Positions 20,235 to 30,665 of a stretch of 64,000 bases of DNA are shown here, piece by piece. The position numbers and the translations under genes were made by a program. The DNA comes from Diphasiastrum complanatum (lineage: Eukaryota > Streptophyta > Lycopodiopsida > Lycopodiales > Lycopodiaceae). Location: the NCBI GenBank assembly GCA_029204225.1, contig CM055107.1, positions 7,722,873 through 7,786,872 on the forward strand, given 5' to 3'. The stretch's first letter is position 1. Each line of letters starts with the position of its first letter. Under the pieces are notes generated by a model. The model ran no database searches. It was not told the origin of the DNA and worked only from the letters and a program-made list of their open reading frames with translations.

Positions 20235-20967
20235 AAATTGGTTTAATGACAAATGGGTTAAGACGAGTATGTGTATGCATATTCGCCATAAACGCCAATC
20301 ATTAAGACGATTATGTAGTAAAGGGAAGAAGAGGTCGGGATAGGCATCTAAAAAAAATTGGGGAAAAGTTATTTATGAATCCAAGCATCCTAATCCCGAG
20401 CGCTTTAAGCAACAAAGAGAGGTAACAAAATCATGGCTTAATCTTTTAGGCCAATCTCACCTTGGATTGGAAGGCAAGGCTAATATGCACGCCCAATTTG
20501 TAAGCAATTCTCTTTTAGCGAATTGCGTTTCATATGGTTTTTGTTTACCAATATTTTTTTGCTTTTTTGTAATCATTTAATTTGTGTTGATGTAGGTTGA
20601 AGATTATGGGCGCAAGTATACAAATGTCGAGTACAATATTGGATATCGCCAAGGCTATAGCGCCTTGGTTGATCATCTTGCGGCACAAGGCGTACATCCA
20701 AGGGTAAATTTTTGCTACATAATTTGTATCTCTCATATTTTCGATACATAATTTTCATTTCATTTCATTTTTATGACATGTGTTTGGCTAATAATCATTA
20801 ATTTGTTTTGTGAATGTGTATGTAGAGGGCATCCTGCTTCCTTTGTGGAAGAAAGTACGGGAGGAAACCAAGGAGAAGAAGGATATGAAGATGAAGGGGA
20901 CGAAGGCGAAGACAAAAGACAAGATTATGCTTCGGACGACGATGAGAGAGAAGAGAGCAAAGACTAA
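20235..20967 (+). pseudogene. Unidentified split gene remnant (three candidate exons)
   Basis: One frame is open from about 20235 to 20499 with a single TAG and reads like protein: WFNDKWVKT, RHKRQSLRRLCSKGKKRSG, then NWGKVIYESKHPNPERFKQQ. A GTAAGC donor at 20500 and a GATGTAG acceptor at 20595 bound a 96-bp intron. The second exon (20596-20703, VEDYGRKYTNVEYNIGYRQG) keeps the frame and ends at a GTAAAT donor. A third exon probably starts at 20826. Its most protein-like reading is a very acidic tail (EEGYEDEGDEGEDKRQDYAS) ending at 20967, but that frame is one base off. I do not recognise the family; a plant DNA-transposon accessory protein or a host gene are both possible. Confidence 0.45.
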
Positions 20968-21627
20968 GAAGCCTATAATTACTTCTTCGATTTGATGTAT
21001 TTTTATTATTTGCAAAAGTAGAAAAAAAAGATATTAGCATCGAAGCTCTTTTTAAGAATTAGATGCGAATATGTACACTTTTTTTAAATTATGAATTTAA
21101 ACTTTTGTATTTGATCATCTCTATCTCATTATCTATGGAATGATTGTTTATTGTTTATGTTTTTCTATTTCATCTTGTATAAATTTGTTGTAAATATATA
21201 CAAACAATCAAAGACAAATAAAAACATCAATTTAAGATTAAAAAACATACCTCATCTATTGTTTGGATGATCTTTAATTCCTTCTAAGATGCATCTCTTT
21301 TTTCTCTATAAAAGCAAACAATGAAAACCAAATCATTGTTAGATTACAAACCAATCAACAAAACGATAATTGTTAGAATACAAATCAAAGAATCGTTGTT
21401 AAATTACAAAGCATCAATCATTGTTACATCAATCTCACCATGTTGAAGATACTATGAAAATGCACTTTATGACTCAAATGTAATCCAACAAAATTTAGAA
21501 TGCATAACATACCTCATGCATTTGCTTGGATTGTCTCCTTTCCTTCAAAATCGCATCACTTTCTTCTACAAAAGCCAACTGTAAACATCATTCATTAATC
21601 AACCAATAAACAATGAAAAACTAACAA

Positions 21628-21633
<6 letters not shown>
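20968..21633. other. No gene recognised, AT-rich
   Basis: AT-rich sequence with short internal similarities (a passage around ATCATTGTTAGATTACAAA repeated near 21330-21420). No ORF or transposon end could be supported. Confidence 0.4.

Positions 21634-21706
<73 letters not shown>
21634..21706. repeat. (CT)n microsatellite, about 73 bp
   Basis: A perfect dinucleotide run. Apparent Arg-Glu or Ser-Leu ORFs across it are artefacts of the repeat. Confidence 0.98.
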
Positions 21707-21711
<5 letters not shown>

Positions 21712-21887
21712 AAAAGCTTCTCTTCACGAAATCGATTTGCAAATATAGTCGGAGCTGCCAATTTTTTCATTTCACGGGTTTTTTTTTTGTTCCAATATTT
21801 CTGCATGGCACTGCGATGCCGTTTAAAAAAATTTCAAAACATTTGTCACGGTGTGGCAGAAGGGAGCTTGCTAGAAAATTTTGTCAC

Positions 21888-21962
21888 TGTAGTGGGTTTC
21901 TTTCCTTGCCTAACCTGAATCCAAGATCTAGTCAATATAGCATCAAGAGACAAAGTTAGTTG
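21888..21962 (-). repeat. Gypsy B LTR remnant (75 bp)
   Basis: TGTAGTGGGTTTCTTTCC and the following sequence to AGTTAGTTG match 28776-28850, the LTR segment next to the primer site, with a few differences. It directly abuts the end of the extra ORF. Confidence 0.8.
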
Positions 21963-22563
21963 TTGCCAACCATCAGGAAGTTATTCAGTAGCTGGGCAGC
22001 AGTGTGTATGATAGGCTCAGTGATGGCTTCAAGGAGGTATCCGTCGTTGGTCCAGTGAAGATCATTGGTGGGGTCAATGTAAGGCTTGATGGCCTGTTTG
22101 GCTTGCTTGTGATTGGCTGAGGCCTGTGTACCGGATGCTATACCTATGGCTGCAAGGGCGGCCTTAGTGATGCGCACCTTGTGTGTGGCTCCCTGAAAAG
22201 TGATATAAAGTTTGGATTTTTCTTCCTTCCACGTACTGAAGGCAAGAGTGATCAAATCCATGTTGATTCTGTCAAAAAAAGCTCTCTCATGAATACCCAT
22301 TGCAGTGAGCAGAGGCTCCGCAAGGGTCATCTAATGAGTGATCATGCTTGTGCTTGGAAGGATCATGATGTTCGTTGCAGATGGGACATCACGATGGATA
22401 GTATAATGCGGAGACTGGGAAGTATCAGTAGAAGATGGTGTGAAACGTAAGATGCGTGAATGTATATCAGAAAGCAGTTCAAGAAATTTGGAAGGCTTTG
22501 GTCGTAGGAAAAATTTGCAAGAGCTTCGCTAGCACAAGTGAGGAATGAATCAAATTCAGCCAA
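21956..22563 (-). pseudogene. Gypsy B extra ORF (fragment)
   Basis: The last open piece (21956-22330) encodes a protein related to the gypsy A extra ORF: MTLAEPLLTAMGIHERAFFD, then HKVRITKAAL, HKQAKQAIKPYIDP and GYLLEAITEPIIH. It runs out at the LTR remnant just after AAQLLNNFLMV, so only the first quarter of the gypsy A version remains. An upstream open piece (22363-22563) in another frame corresponds to sequence before the gypsy A start. The shared motifs show the ORF is a regular part of this element family. Confidence 0.6.
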
Positions 22564-22874
22564 CTTATAAGTGAATTTGGTGGGTCCATTACACTGAATA
22601 CTAGTTTGGCTGATAACTCAGAACAAAAATTTGTAGGCATGTACAGTACTGTAAAAATAAGCTATAAAAATTTCGACAAAGGTTTCTTGGGATCTGAACC
22701 TATCAGGCGAATGTTTTCCAAGTCTAGTGAAGGATGAACCTTCGCCCAGGTACTATAATAAATGTATTTTTTCACAATTTGAACCTATGGACAACCTGAT
22801 TTGGACATTTTAAGATCATTTAGTAGGTCGACAAAGGTTCATAATGAGGTTAAGGTGCTCGGCGAATCCACGAC
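22564..22874 (-). other. Gypsy B spacer (site of the lost integrase)
   Basis: No gene. Words such as GGCGAATG, GACAAAGGTT and CCTTCGCC are scattered here and also fill this element's leader. In gypsy A the integrase occupies the equivalent place; none of its motifs is present here. Confidence 0.55.
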
Positions 22875-24430
22875 GATACAATTATCCTGCAATCAATTGA
22901 TTTGGTTGAGCCTTATGAATCAATTGTCTCTTTTGTACTTTTGTCAAGGACTCATTTGGTTTTCCTAGCATCAGGTACTCAACAATATCTGCTGGCCACT
23001 CAGGTACCGCTTCAACATAGAACAACGCAACATTTGGTAGTTCATCATCTATTTCAATATTAACTGGCGTGGATTCGATTTGCGAAATGTAATCGACTAG
23101 ATAATGTTGCTTCCCCTTGGAACCACAATGCAAAAGTCAAATTCAGTTAATAACAATAACCATCTTGCAATACGTCCAGTATTGCACGTCTTGTTTACCA
23201 AGTAAAGTAACGGTTGATGATCCGTATAAAAATCAAAATACATTTCTATGCAATAGTGAGAAAATTTCTGAACAGAAAAAATCATGGCTAACACTTCATG
23301 TTCTGTTGTTGAATAATTTTTCTTCGGATCTGTGAGCTATCTGCTTGCAAATCGTATAGGATAATCCTTCTTATAGTCAGCTCGCTGCGTCAAAACTGAT
23401 CCAATGGCGTATTAAGGCATTTGTATGAACATGGAATTCCATCGTCCAATCTGGAGAACACAGTATTGGTGCTGAAGTTAATGTTTTTTTTAATTTTTCA
23501 AAGGCTTTTAACGCTTCTACTGTCCAAATAGGAACAATAGTTAGTTTGTATATAGGTCGTGCTAAATCCGCAAAGAAGATAATTAAAATTCGATAGTAGT
23601 TCGCATGACCCATAGACACATAAACTCCATGGATTGTTGTTGGCGGTGGCAATTCCACAATAACCTTGATTTTAGAATAATTCGTGGCAATACCATGTCT
23701 TGATATCACATGTCCAAGCACAACTCCGTGGGAAACCCATATCTGACATTTTTCTGGATTTAGAGAAATCTGATATTTGCGGCATATTTCAAATACTTTC
23801 TCCAATCGATCCAGGTGGTCTGTATCTGTACTATGGACTCCCAGGTCATCCAAGTAAATTTTCGCAAATCACATTACTCTTTGGAATGAACTTGGTGCAT
23901 TACAAAGTCCAAACAACATTACTTTATAAGCATAGGTGTCCCATTCTGTTGCAAAAGCAGTTTTGTGACGATCTGTAGGTGCAATCTTAATCTGGTTGTA
24001 ACCACTAAATCTATTCAAGAAACTATAAGCTTCCGCTCCAGCAAGGCGATCCAAAATGCTTTCAGTAAAAAGTAACAAAAAGTGATCCTTCCACGTCACT
24101 TTGTTCAACATTTTGAGATTCACACAGATTCGCAATTTTCCATTTTTCTTAGGAACAATGACAATCGGTGAAATCCATTCGGTATGCGCGATCTCATAAA
24201 TGAAATCAACGTCAAGCAGTCTTCGAAGTTCTTTCTTTATCAGGTCCGCAACATTAGGATTACAGTAATAGAACTTTGTAATCTTTGGAACTGCATCAGT
24301 TACTAAAGGTATGGTATGTTCAATCACTGATGTTGGAATACCCTTCAGATCTTGATAAGTCCATGCAAAGCAATCTTGATACTTAATAAGTAACATGCGG
24401 AGTGCTTGATACTATTCAGGATTAAGTTGT
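22875..24430 (-). pseudogene. Gypsy B reverse transcriptase and RNase H
   Basis: RT occupies 23869-24396 (DCFAWTYQDLKGIP, WISPIVIVPKKNGKLRICVN, GYNQIKIAPTDRHKTAFAT, FGLCNAPSSFQRVM), then the YLDDLGVHS active-site box at about 23850 and GVVLGHVISRHGIA. RNase H follows (EFHVHTNA where the usual D is N, DHQPLLYLVNKTCNTGRI, then RGSNII) to 22882. The N-terminal RT is present here, unlike in gypsy A. There are frame changes near 23860 and 23400 and several stops. The replaced RNase H aspartate is a further sign of decay. Confidence 0.88.
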
Positions 24431-25770
24431 GATCCAACTTGTACAATCTTTTTCGGTTCTCCTGGTTCGGCAAGATTCATTGGCTACGTCCTAGTTGGGC
24501 CATCATAAACCTCTTTCGATTCTGGCACATGTTCTTCAGGTTCACGATGTGCTTTAGGTAATATGATAACCACATCATCCAGTGTATAATGTTTAAAATG
24601 TTCGGGCATATCATGCTGGACTACATCTGCTTGTTCTTTTTCGAAAGGACTTGTCTTGGATCTTCGCTTAGCCTTCTTAGCAAGAATTGATCGTGGAGGT
24701 GATAACTTCTGAGAAAATAAACTCTTCTTTAAAGGTGAAGACTTCCTAGACGATGATGTCTTACTAGAATTCTGACTTATCCTCGACTTTTCCTTTGTCT
24801 TTATCCAATAAGGTGGCACTTTCTTTGAATCAATCTTTTGAGGGGGATTTTCCCATTTCAGACCGTATTATAATGTTGCTTAGCTTGTTTCTTCGTCATC
24901 GATCCTGTGATTCTATCTTCCTTCAATATAACTACTTTGGGCGGTTTTATTGTTGGTTCATCAGGAACATTACGCACTCCAAATCTGGTTGGATCCATAT
25001 GATTTAAAATCTGCTCATCTATAAGTCCAGCATTTCCATCATAAGAAAAGGCATGGCTCACTGGTATGAGATCATCCTCAATATGATCTGGTATAGAATC
25101 CGTTGATATCTAGACTACATTTAGTATATTTAGTGAAAACGTGATTGGTGTATCCAAAGTTCGATCTAATTAGGAAATCTCGCTCAAATCTGATTGATTA
25201 TCTTGTTGACACATATATCCTGCTATACAATCAATCATTGCAAGAGCTTCATTCCAGTTGACAGTATCCATTTGGGAATCGTTGAACTCTCAAATTTTTC
25301 TCTGGATGGTCACAAGTATGATCCGTTGTTGACAAATCGTCATCTTCTTTTTGAACCACTGGTTTGATAGTCCAAGTTGTAGGGTCAACTTTAACAGCAC
25401 ATTCACAATTTTCAAAAGTGATTTTTCTGGTACCCCAGTTATGAACTACTTGCGCAACTCGTAACCATGGATGTCCCAATAAAACTCGGTAGACATTTGG
25501 CGCTTCTGGTAAGTCCATCACTACGAAAGTAATGATGAACTGTACTCTCGCAATTCTGACATGTATATCTTCAACCATTCATCGTGGATGAACTGTCGTT
25601 TGCTTAATAGCAAAAGACGTAGGCTTGATCTTTGTAAGAGCCCATTTTGCACATAGCTTTGTAGAGATCAGGTTAACTCCTGAACCGCCATCTATCACGG
25701 TTGCTTCTTTAGGAAATTGTCTATGCTGTATCGGTAGAGTGATATTATTTTGTTCACTTTCCTAAGTGGC
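24431..25770 (-). pseudogene. Gypsy B protease and linker
   Basis: A retropepsin-like sequence lies at 25560-25720 with an active-site stretch close to VIDGGSGVNLIST, and continues into 25249-25578 (VVMDLPEAPNVYRVLLGHPW). Between protease and RT is a low-complexity Lys/Ser-rich linker (24600-24820, e.g. KTSSSRKSSPLKKSLFSQ). Stops interrupt the reading. Confidence 0.7.
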
Positions 25771-26271
25771 TCCAACATGGAGTACTTCATTAGATTCTTC
25801 AAATCTAGCACAAAAAAGTGGCTCCTGATGGACTTTTGATTCTTCTTGAGCTAACTTTTGTGCTAAGACTTCTTTTGCTTTTGGCACCAACTTGAGGAAC
25901 TCTGTATGTGGCGCTTCCAGTTCAGTCATCTTGAAGGGTTCTTCATGATGATGCATCTGATCATTCATATTTTACGTGAATTTCTTGGAGGCTGCAATGG
26001 TGAAGAAGGAACTTCTGCTGTTGCTTTAGCAGCTTCAAGCTCCTCTTCTTCTTGCAGATGTTTAATCCACTGTCTCATATTTTGATATCTTCGTTTTTCT
26101 GCATGAAGGTTTGGATAAACTCCCGTTGTTGTTGGTATATATTCAATGGTATAGAATCAGTAGGTACTGGATCCGCTACTGGTTCTTTATGCTTCTGTGC
26201 TCTGGTGACCACCATCAAGGGTGCACTTGATTTATTCTGAGTGACTAGTCTTTGCTTGATTGTTATCAAAT
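25771..26271 (-). other. Gypsy B gag-protease linker
   Basis: Two short open pieces (25762-25968 and 26075-26269) read as charged linker sequence between nucleocapsid and protease. No domain is recognisable. The arrangement suggests ordinary polyprotein spacer. Confidence 0.5.
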
Positions 26272-26800
26272 TTATAGGTGTTGTAGCTGGTGTGGCTTCG
26301 GTCTTGCTGGACAGTCTTTATAGCAATGCCCATAACCACAGTCACGGCAGAATGGTACAAATTTTTCTTTATTTGGACATTCTGCAACTCTGTGATTTTC
26401 TTCACATGCAAAGCATCCAAGTGGTACTCTGGTCCAATTTCTAGAGGCTTGTTGTTGAGCGGCAACATAAATAACGTACTGTTCCGAAGATCCACCTGAA
26501 GATCCACTTGCTTGATCAGTACCATAGTTCCATTGCTCAACACTTCCGTAAGGTTCTAGTTCCATCAAATTGGCAGGAGGAGCAGAGTGCTTTGGTGGGG
26601 CAGATAAAGCTAAACGATCCGGGTATCCAAGAGCAGATTGTCGAGGTCTGGCTGCTAGATTTGCTCCATCCTGTGGTTCTCGATATCCCATTTGGACATA
26701 TTATTGCTTAATTATCCGAGGGTTGAAGTTGCAAAAAACAGTCTCATGATCAGACGAATTACACAAATGGCAAACATTGATTTCCATTCATTTTTTTAAT
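26272..26800 (-). pseudogene. Gypsy B nucleocapsid with zinc knuckles
   Basis: The open piece 26272-26691 contains two cysteine-rich knuckles, CFACEENHRVAECP and CRDCGYGHCYKDCP, after a proline-rich region and a Tyr/Gln stretch. A further knuckle (VCHLCNSSDHETVFC) is read just upstream at 26750, separated by a stop. These bind the genomic RNA during packaging. The corresponding part of gypsy A has been largely deleted. Confidence 0.8.
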
Positions 26801-27640
26801 TGAGGACACTCATTCACTGTGTTATTTCCTATACAAATAGAACACCACACATTTTCCCTGGTAGGAAAAGTCTTCGCAAACTTCTCAGGTTCCTTGTTCG
26901 CTTTTCCGTGGAAATCTTCCAATGCTTTGATCTGTGATTGCAACTTTTCTATTTGTTTCTGCTGGTTCTTCCCAAGTTTCTCGAACTCGTTGAGCATCAT
27001 TTTTGCGGTAGCGTTGGCATTTGTTGATGCAATAGTGGTGGATGCTGTAGTAGTTTGCCCTGCTGTATAAGACAACATACTGATATTTAGCTCATCATTG
27101 GAATCTTCATCTTCCTCCCAAATTGCATCGTCCATAGCATTTTGCAAGAGTGCATACTCATTATGGCGTTTCAGGTCACGTCTGATCCGTTTAGGTAGAC
27201 TTGACAAAAACCACATAATCATGACATTTTCGTTAATCAGCTCACGTTCGCATTCAGATCTGAGGCGTTTCACCCGTTCAATGTAATCTCGAACCATTTC
27301 CCGCTTTCCCATTTTAATTTTACTTAAAAGTAAAAAAGAGTCTTCCATAAACTTTCGTGGTTTGAACCGTGATAAGAGCTTGTTTAACAACCTCCCAATC
27401 TGTATGCTCAGTTTCATCTCGATTATAGTACCAATCTTGTGCTGCGCCTGTTAAGGCCATAGGAAACAACTTAAGTTTGTCTTGAGGAAAAATTTTGCCA
27501 TAGACTTCACAGGATTCAGCATAGATCTGAAGAAATCTAACTGGATCTGTTAATCCATTATATTTGAGAAGATCCAAACGGGGTTCTCTTCTAACAATGA
27601 TTGGATTGACTTCCTGTGGAGCACCTCCAGGGGCAACCAT
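26788..27640 (-). pseudogene. Gypsy B gag capsid region
   Basis: Two overlapping frames, 27320-27640 (MVAPGGAPQEVNPIIVRREP, GLTDPVRFLQIYAESCEVYG, AQDWYYNRDETEH) and 26788-27417 (FKPRKFMEDSFLLLSKIKMG, MWFLSSLPKRIRRDLKRHNE), cover a Retrotrans_gag domain. A frameshift near 27380 separates them. A Thr/Ala-rich linker, a coiled-coil-like stretch and a knuckle-like CSICIGNNTVNECP follow. It is homologous throughout to gypsy A gag. Confidence 0.88.
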
Positions 27641-28751
27641 CTTTACAAATTTAGATCAAACAGATAATGAGATTGGATCTAGATTTTTCAATCAAAAAAC
27701 TATCTCAGATCAAATCTGCTAGATCTATTTCTCTTTTCAAAAATCTGATTCTATATCATAAAAAAGATTTCGAAATACAATCAATCAATACTTCTCAAAA
27801 ATGATAAATCTCTCAGAATCCAAATCAGAATATATCAGATCTGATCCAAAATTTGATAGAGACTTGATCTGAAAAATTAGAAACTAAAAATAGGACTGGC
27901 AAAGATTCAATAGGCGAAGGTTGTCTCGGCAAAGGTTCAACAGTGCTATTTTGAGAAAAAACTCTCTGAGCAACTTTTTTGACAATTTTTTGAAAAATAA
28001 CCTTTGCCGACCTCTCAGATGGAAGATCTGACACAGATAAAATTATACAAAACTGGGCAAAGGTTTCTGACACAAGAAAATATAGTTTCTGTAGTTTGGC
28101 GAGGGTAAAAATCAAGATTTTTTATGATTTGAACAAGAAGAATCTTCGTTGAACTCAAAAATAATATTTACTATAAATAGAATATTTTGGAAACTCAGCG
28201 AAGGTTCTGGAAAAGGATCAAGAGTAATACTAGTATTTTTGCAAAAAAGTGACTTTTTTGACAAAAATATGGCAATATGACAATTGATCTTTTAAAAACT
28301 CTTTTATTTTTTCTATTATTCTTCGCCGACCTGGCAGTAGATAGATCTGAATCACACCTATGCACCGTGAATCAGACAAAGGTTCTTTTTCTATATTTTT
28401 AAGGTTTTGGTGATTTTTTGGTATTTTTTTGTGGTTTTTCTTATGTTTCTGAAAATAGTTATCAACTCTGATGACGCTTTTTGTCTCTTTTTGACCAAAT
28501 CTGATAGATTTGACCGATTTTTGTTGTTTTTTATGATATCTCAGATCCAAATGGATCTTAAAATTGGTGACCTGAATAGCTTTCCCTATTTTATAGTCAG
28601 ATTTGATTTCAAACAAGCAAATCCACTCAAATCAAACAAAATCAATCCCAACTCACCCTAAATACAGATCTAACACTATTCATGCCATGACAAGATGCCT
28701 AATGCAAGCTAACCATCCAACGAACATGTTGCAAACTGAAAAATTGGCGTA
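27641..28751 (-). other. Gypsy B 5' leader with GGCAAAGGTT-type motifs
   Basis: About 1.1 kb without an ORF. It contains repeated variants of one short word, GGCGAAGGTT / GGCAAAGGTT / CTTTGCCGA (27913, 27930, 28000, 28055, 28095, 28197, 28322, 28378). It occupies the same place as the different CTCTCGCAAG word in gypsy A. GATCT-containing words are also frequent near 27650-27860. Confidence 0.6.
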
Positions 28752-28771
28752 GCTCCCCGACAACGGTGCCA
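28752..28771 (-). other. Gypsy B primer-binding site, tRNA-Asp type
   Basis: The minus strand reads TGGCACCGTTGTCGGGGAGC four bases after the LTR end. It is complementary to the 3' end of tRNA-Asp with two differences from the usual plant sequence. Confidence 0.85.
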
Positions 28772-28775
28772 AAAT

Positions 28776-29171
28776 TGTATTGGGTTTCTTTCCTTGCCTA
28801 ACCTAAATCCAAAATCTAGTCAATCTAGCATCAAGAGACGAAGTTAGTTGTCACGCGTAGGTTCGTTCCCATGAGAGCGATAGTTTAGTTCACATTTCAG
28901 CATGAATGGAAGATCCAAATCTAACTCTAACATCCATTAATCCTATCCATTAACACTATGATCCATTAACACTACAATCCAGAATAGAAATAACTTACTC
29001 TTTCTCTCTCTCCCTTTTTCTCTCATAAAAAGTATAATAACATTCAATCCCAATAACATTCAGATCCAACAATTAGCAAAAACCAAAGGAAGTATGGGAA
29101 TTGGAGAAGGAAAGAAGAAGAGCAAGGACATTCATCAATCCATTTCTGAAGAGAACCAATCTGTTCAACCT
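28776..29171 (-). repeat. Gypsy B 5' LTR, truncated, with tRNA-Asp-like block
   Basis: The LTR 3' end (minus strand ...CCCAATACA) is next to the primer site. About 395 bp remain before copia LTR sequence takes over. The plus strand at 28849-28870 reads TGTCACGCG, then GGTTCGTTCCC, matching the anticodon-arm and T-arm of tRNA-Asp. This is the same relative position as the tRNA-like block in gypsy A but keeps the other half of the tRNA. Confidence 0.65.
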
Positions 29172-29328
29172 CCTACTATTTTTCTCACTTTCTAAAAGTG
29201 ATCATTCAAATGCTTTTAGACTAATATAACTTTGAAAAGTCAAACTCTAAATCTACTATGAAAATTGGCCTCAATTGCCAAATAAACAAATATGTCCAAA
29301 ATAGCAAACTAGTTAACAGTTTCTCACA
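29172..29328 (-). repeat. Copia-8 3' LTR fragment
   Basis: The sequence resembles the start of the Copia-4 LTR in the same orientation (shared GACTAAT..AACTTTGAAAAGTCAA and CCTCAATTGCC-like words). It ends at TTTCTCACA on the plus strand beside a polypurine tract (complement of CTCCCTCTTC). The left part is missing. Confidence 0.7.
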
Positions 29329-30665
29329 CTCCCTCTTCAACTAGTTTTAGCATAGTTTTGACCATAGCCAACTTTAGAATGATCTCCATCCTAAGTATAG
29401 ACCTCCTTTCTAAGATTTGAAAATAACCTTCATAATTGATATAAAGAATAGTGTCCACTTTGGATGCTTCACTATTTCTTACATCAATTTTACATGTCAA
29501 GATGTGAATAGAACATAAAGAACCAAATAAAATGTAAATGAGATGATTTCTCCATGCTATCGACTTTGAACTCTCTGAAAAAATACATTAACCAAGCAAT
29601 AAATGTGAGTGATCAACCATTGCTTGCATGTATCCTCCCTCTTTGTCCTTTCTTGCCATGTATCCACCATAAAACTCCATGAATGAGCCTCCATCTCCAT
29701 CTTGCCGCAAGATATCATCAACACTTGATGACTTGGCCATAAATGAGTGACATAATGAACCTCCAATAGCTTCATTTCCATCAGAAAAACTAGCCAAGAA
29801 TGCTAGTACAACTCCAACATCAAAATGATGCACACCAATGTAGCTAGTTTGACCAAATCTTGACAAGTTGCACACATTCATATGAGATTGCTCAAACATA
29901 AGATAGAACAAGTAAAGTAAACTTGAACAACACTTCCTTGCTACTCCTTTGACCTTAATCGACTCTTTAATAACCTAAAAAAATAGATCCAAAACATTTT
30001 TGCCAATTGACTCTCCTTTGATGCTCTTGACTAGCTCTAAATCCTTTGAGATCAACCTCTTGATCTTCCATTTGACCATCAAAGTCATTGAACGAAACTT
30101 GTTTTCCAGATCCATTAGTTGCATCCATTCCATGAAAATCACCATCCACTTGCATAGCATCATCTACACAAGAAGATCCACCAAAATATGTGAGAAATGC
30201 AAAATGAGTCACTTCCACTTGCTTACCCTTCTCATCATATGTGAGCCTTGAAGGTGTTTGTCTTTCCCTTGATGTTCTCCATGTATTTTGACTTGATGAA
30301 GGGCCTTCACCATCACCATCTAAAGTAGGATCCATAACATCAACATCAAGATTGTTAGATCCATCCACAATAACACTTGAAGATACTTTTGGAATGTTTC
30401 TCTCATCAAAAACGACATCTCTACCAATAATCACCTTATTAGGAGTAGGAATGTAAAACTTGTAGGCTTTACTCACCTCACTATATCCAACAAATATACC
30501 TTTCATTGATGAGGAATCCTCCTTTTTCCTATCATAAAGAGTTATATTGACATAGCAAGTTTATCCAAAAGTTCTAACTTAACTTGACACTCGGCCTCCT
30601 CTTGAATAGCATCTCAAAAGGTGTCCTTCCATCCAATATAGCAGTTGGCCACTTGTTGCATAGAA
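29329..30665 (-). pseudogene. Copia-8 integrase end with non-RT filler
   Basis: Reading leftward, copia integrase C-terminal sequence (CANFLCNKWPTAILDGRTPF, then MKGIFVGYSEVSKAYKFYIP) runs into the usual linker (SRLTYDEKGKQVEVTHFAFL) at 29967-30506. Where RT and RNase H should begin, none of their motifs appears. A different open piece of 107 codons (29588-29911, e.g. GSLCHSFMAKSSSVDD) follows, then a short copia tail with KTMLKLVEEGV that matches the Copia-1 C-terminus. RT and RNase H have been deleted and possibly replaced. The right end is cut off by the neighbouring gene at 30666. Confidence 0.75.

Larger units (their letters stand above)
21888..29171 (-). mobile_element. Ty3/gypsy element 'gypsy B', integrase deleted
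   Basis: This minus-strand relative of gypsy A reads from a tRNA-Asp primer site at 28752-28771 leftward through leader, gag, nucleocapsid, protease, RT, RNase H and an extra ORF to a 75-bp remnant of LTR at 21888-21962. Integrase is absent: RNase H is followed within a few hundred bases by the extra ORF. Most coding segments carry stops or frame shifts. The remnant at the left matches the 3' end of the LTR, not its start, so the 3' end of the element has been deleted internally. Confidence 0.85.
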
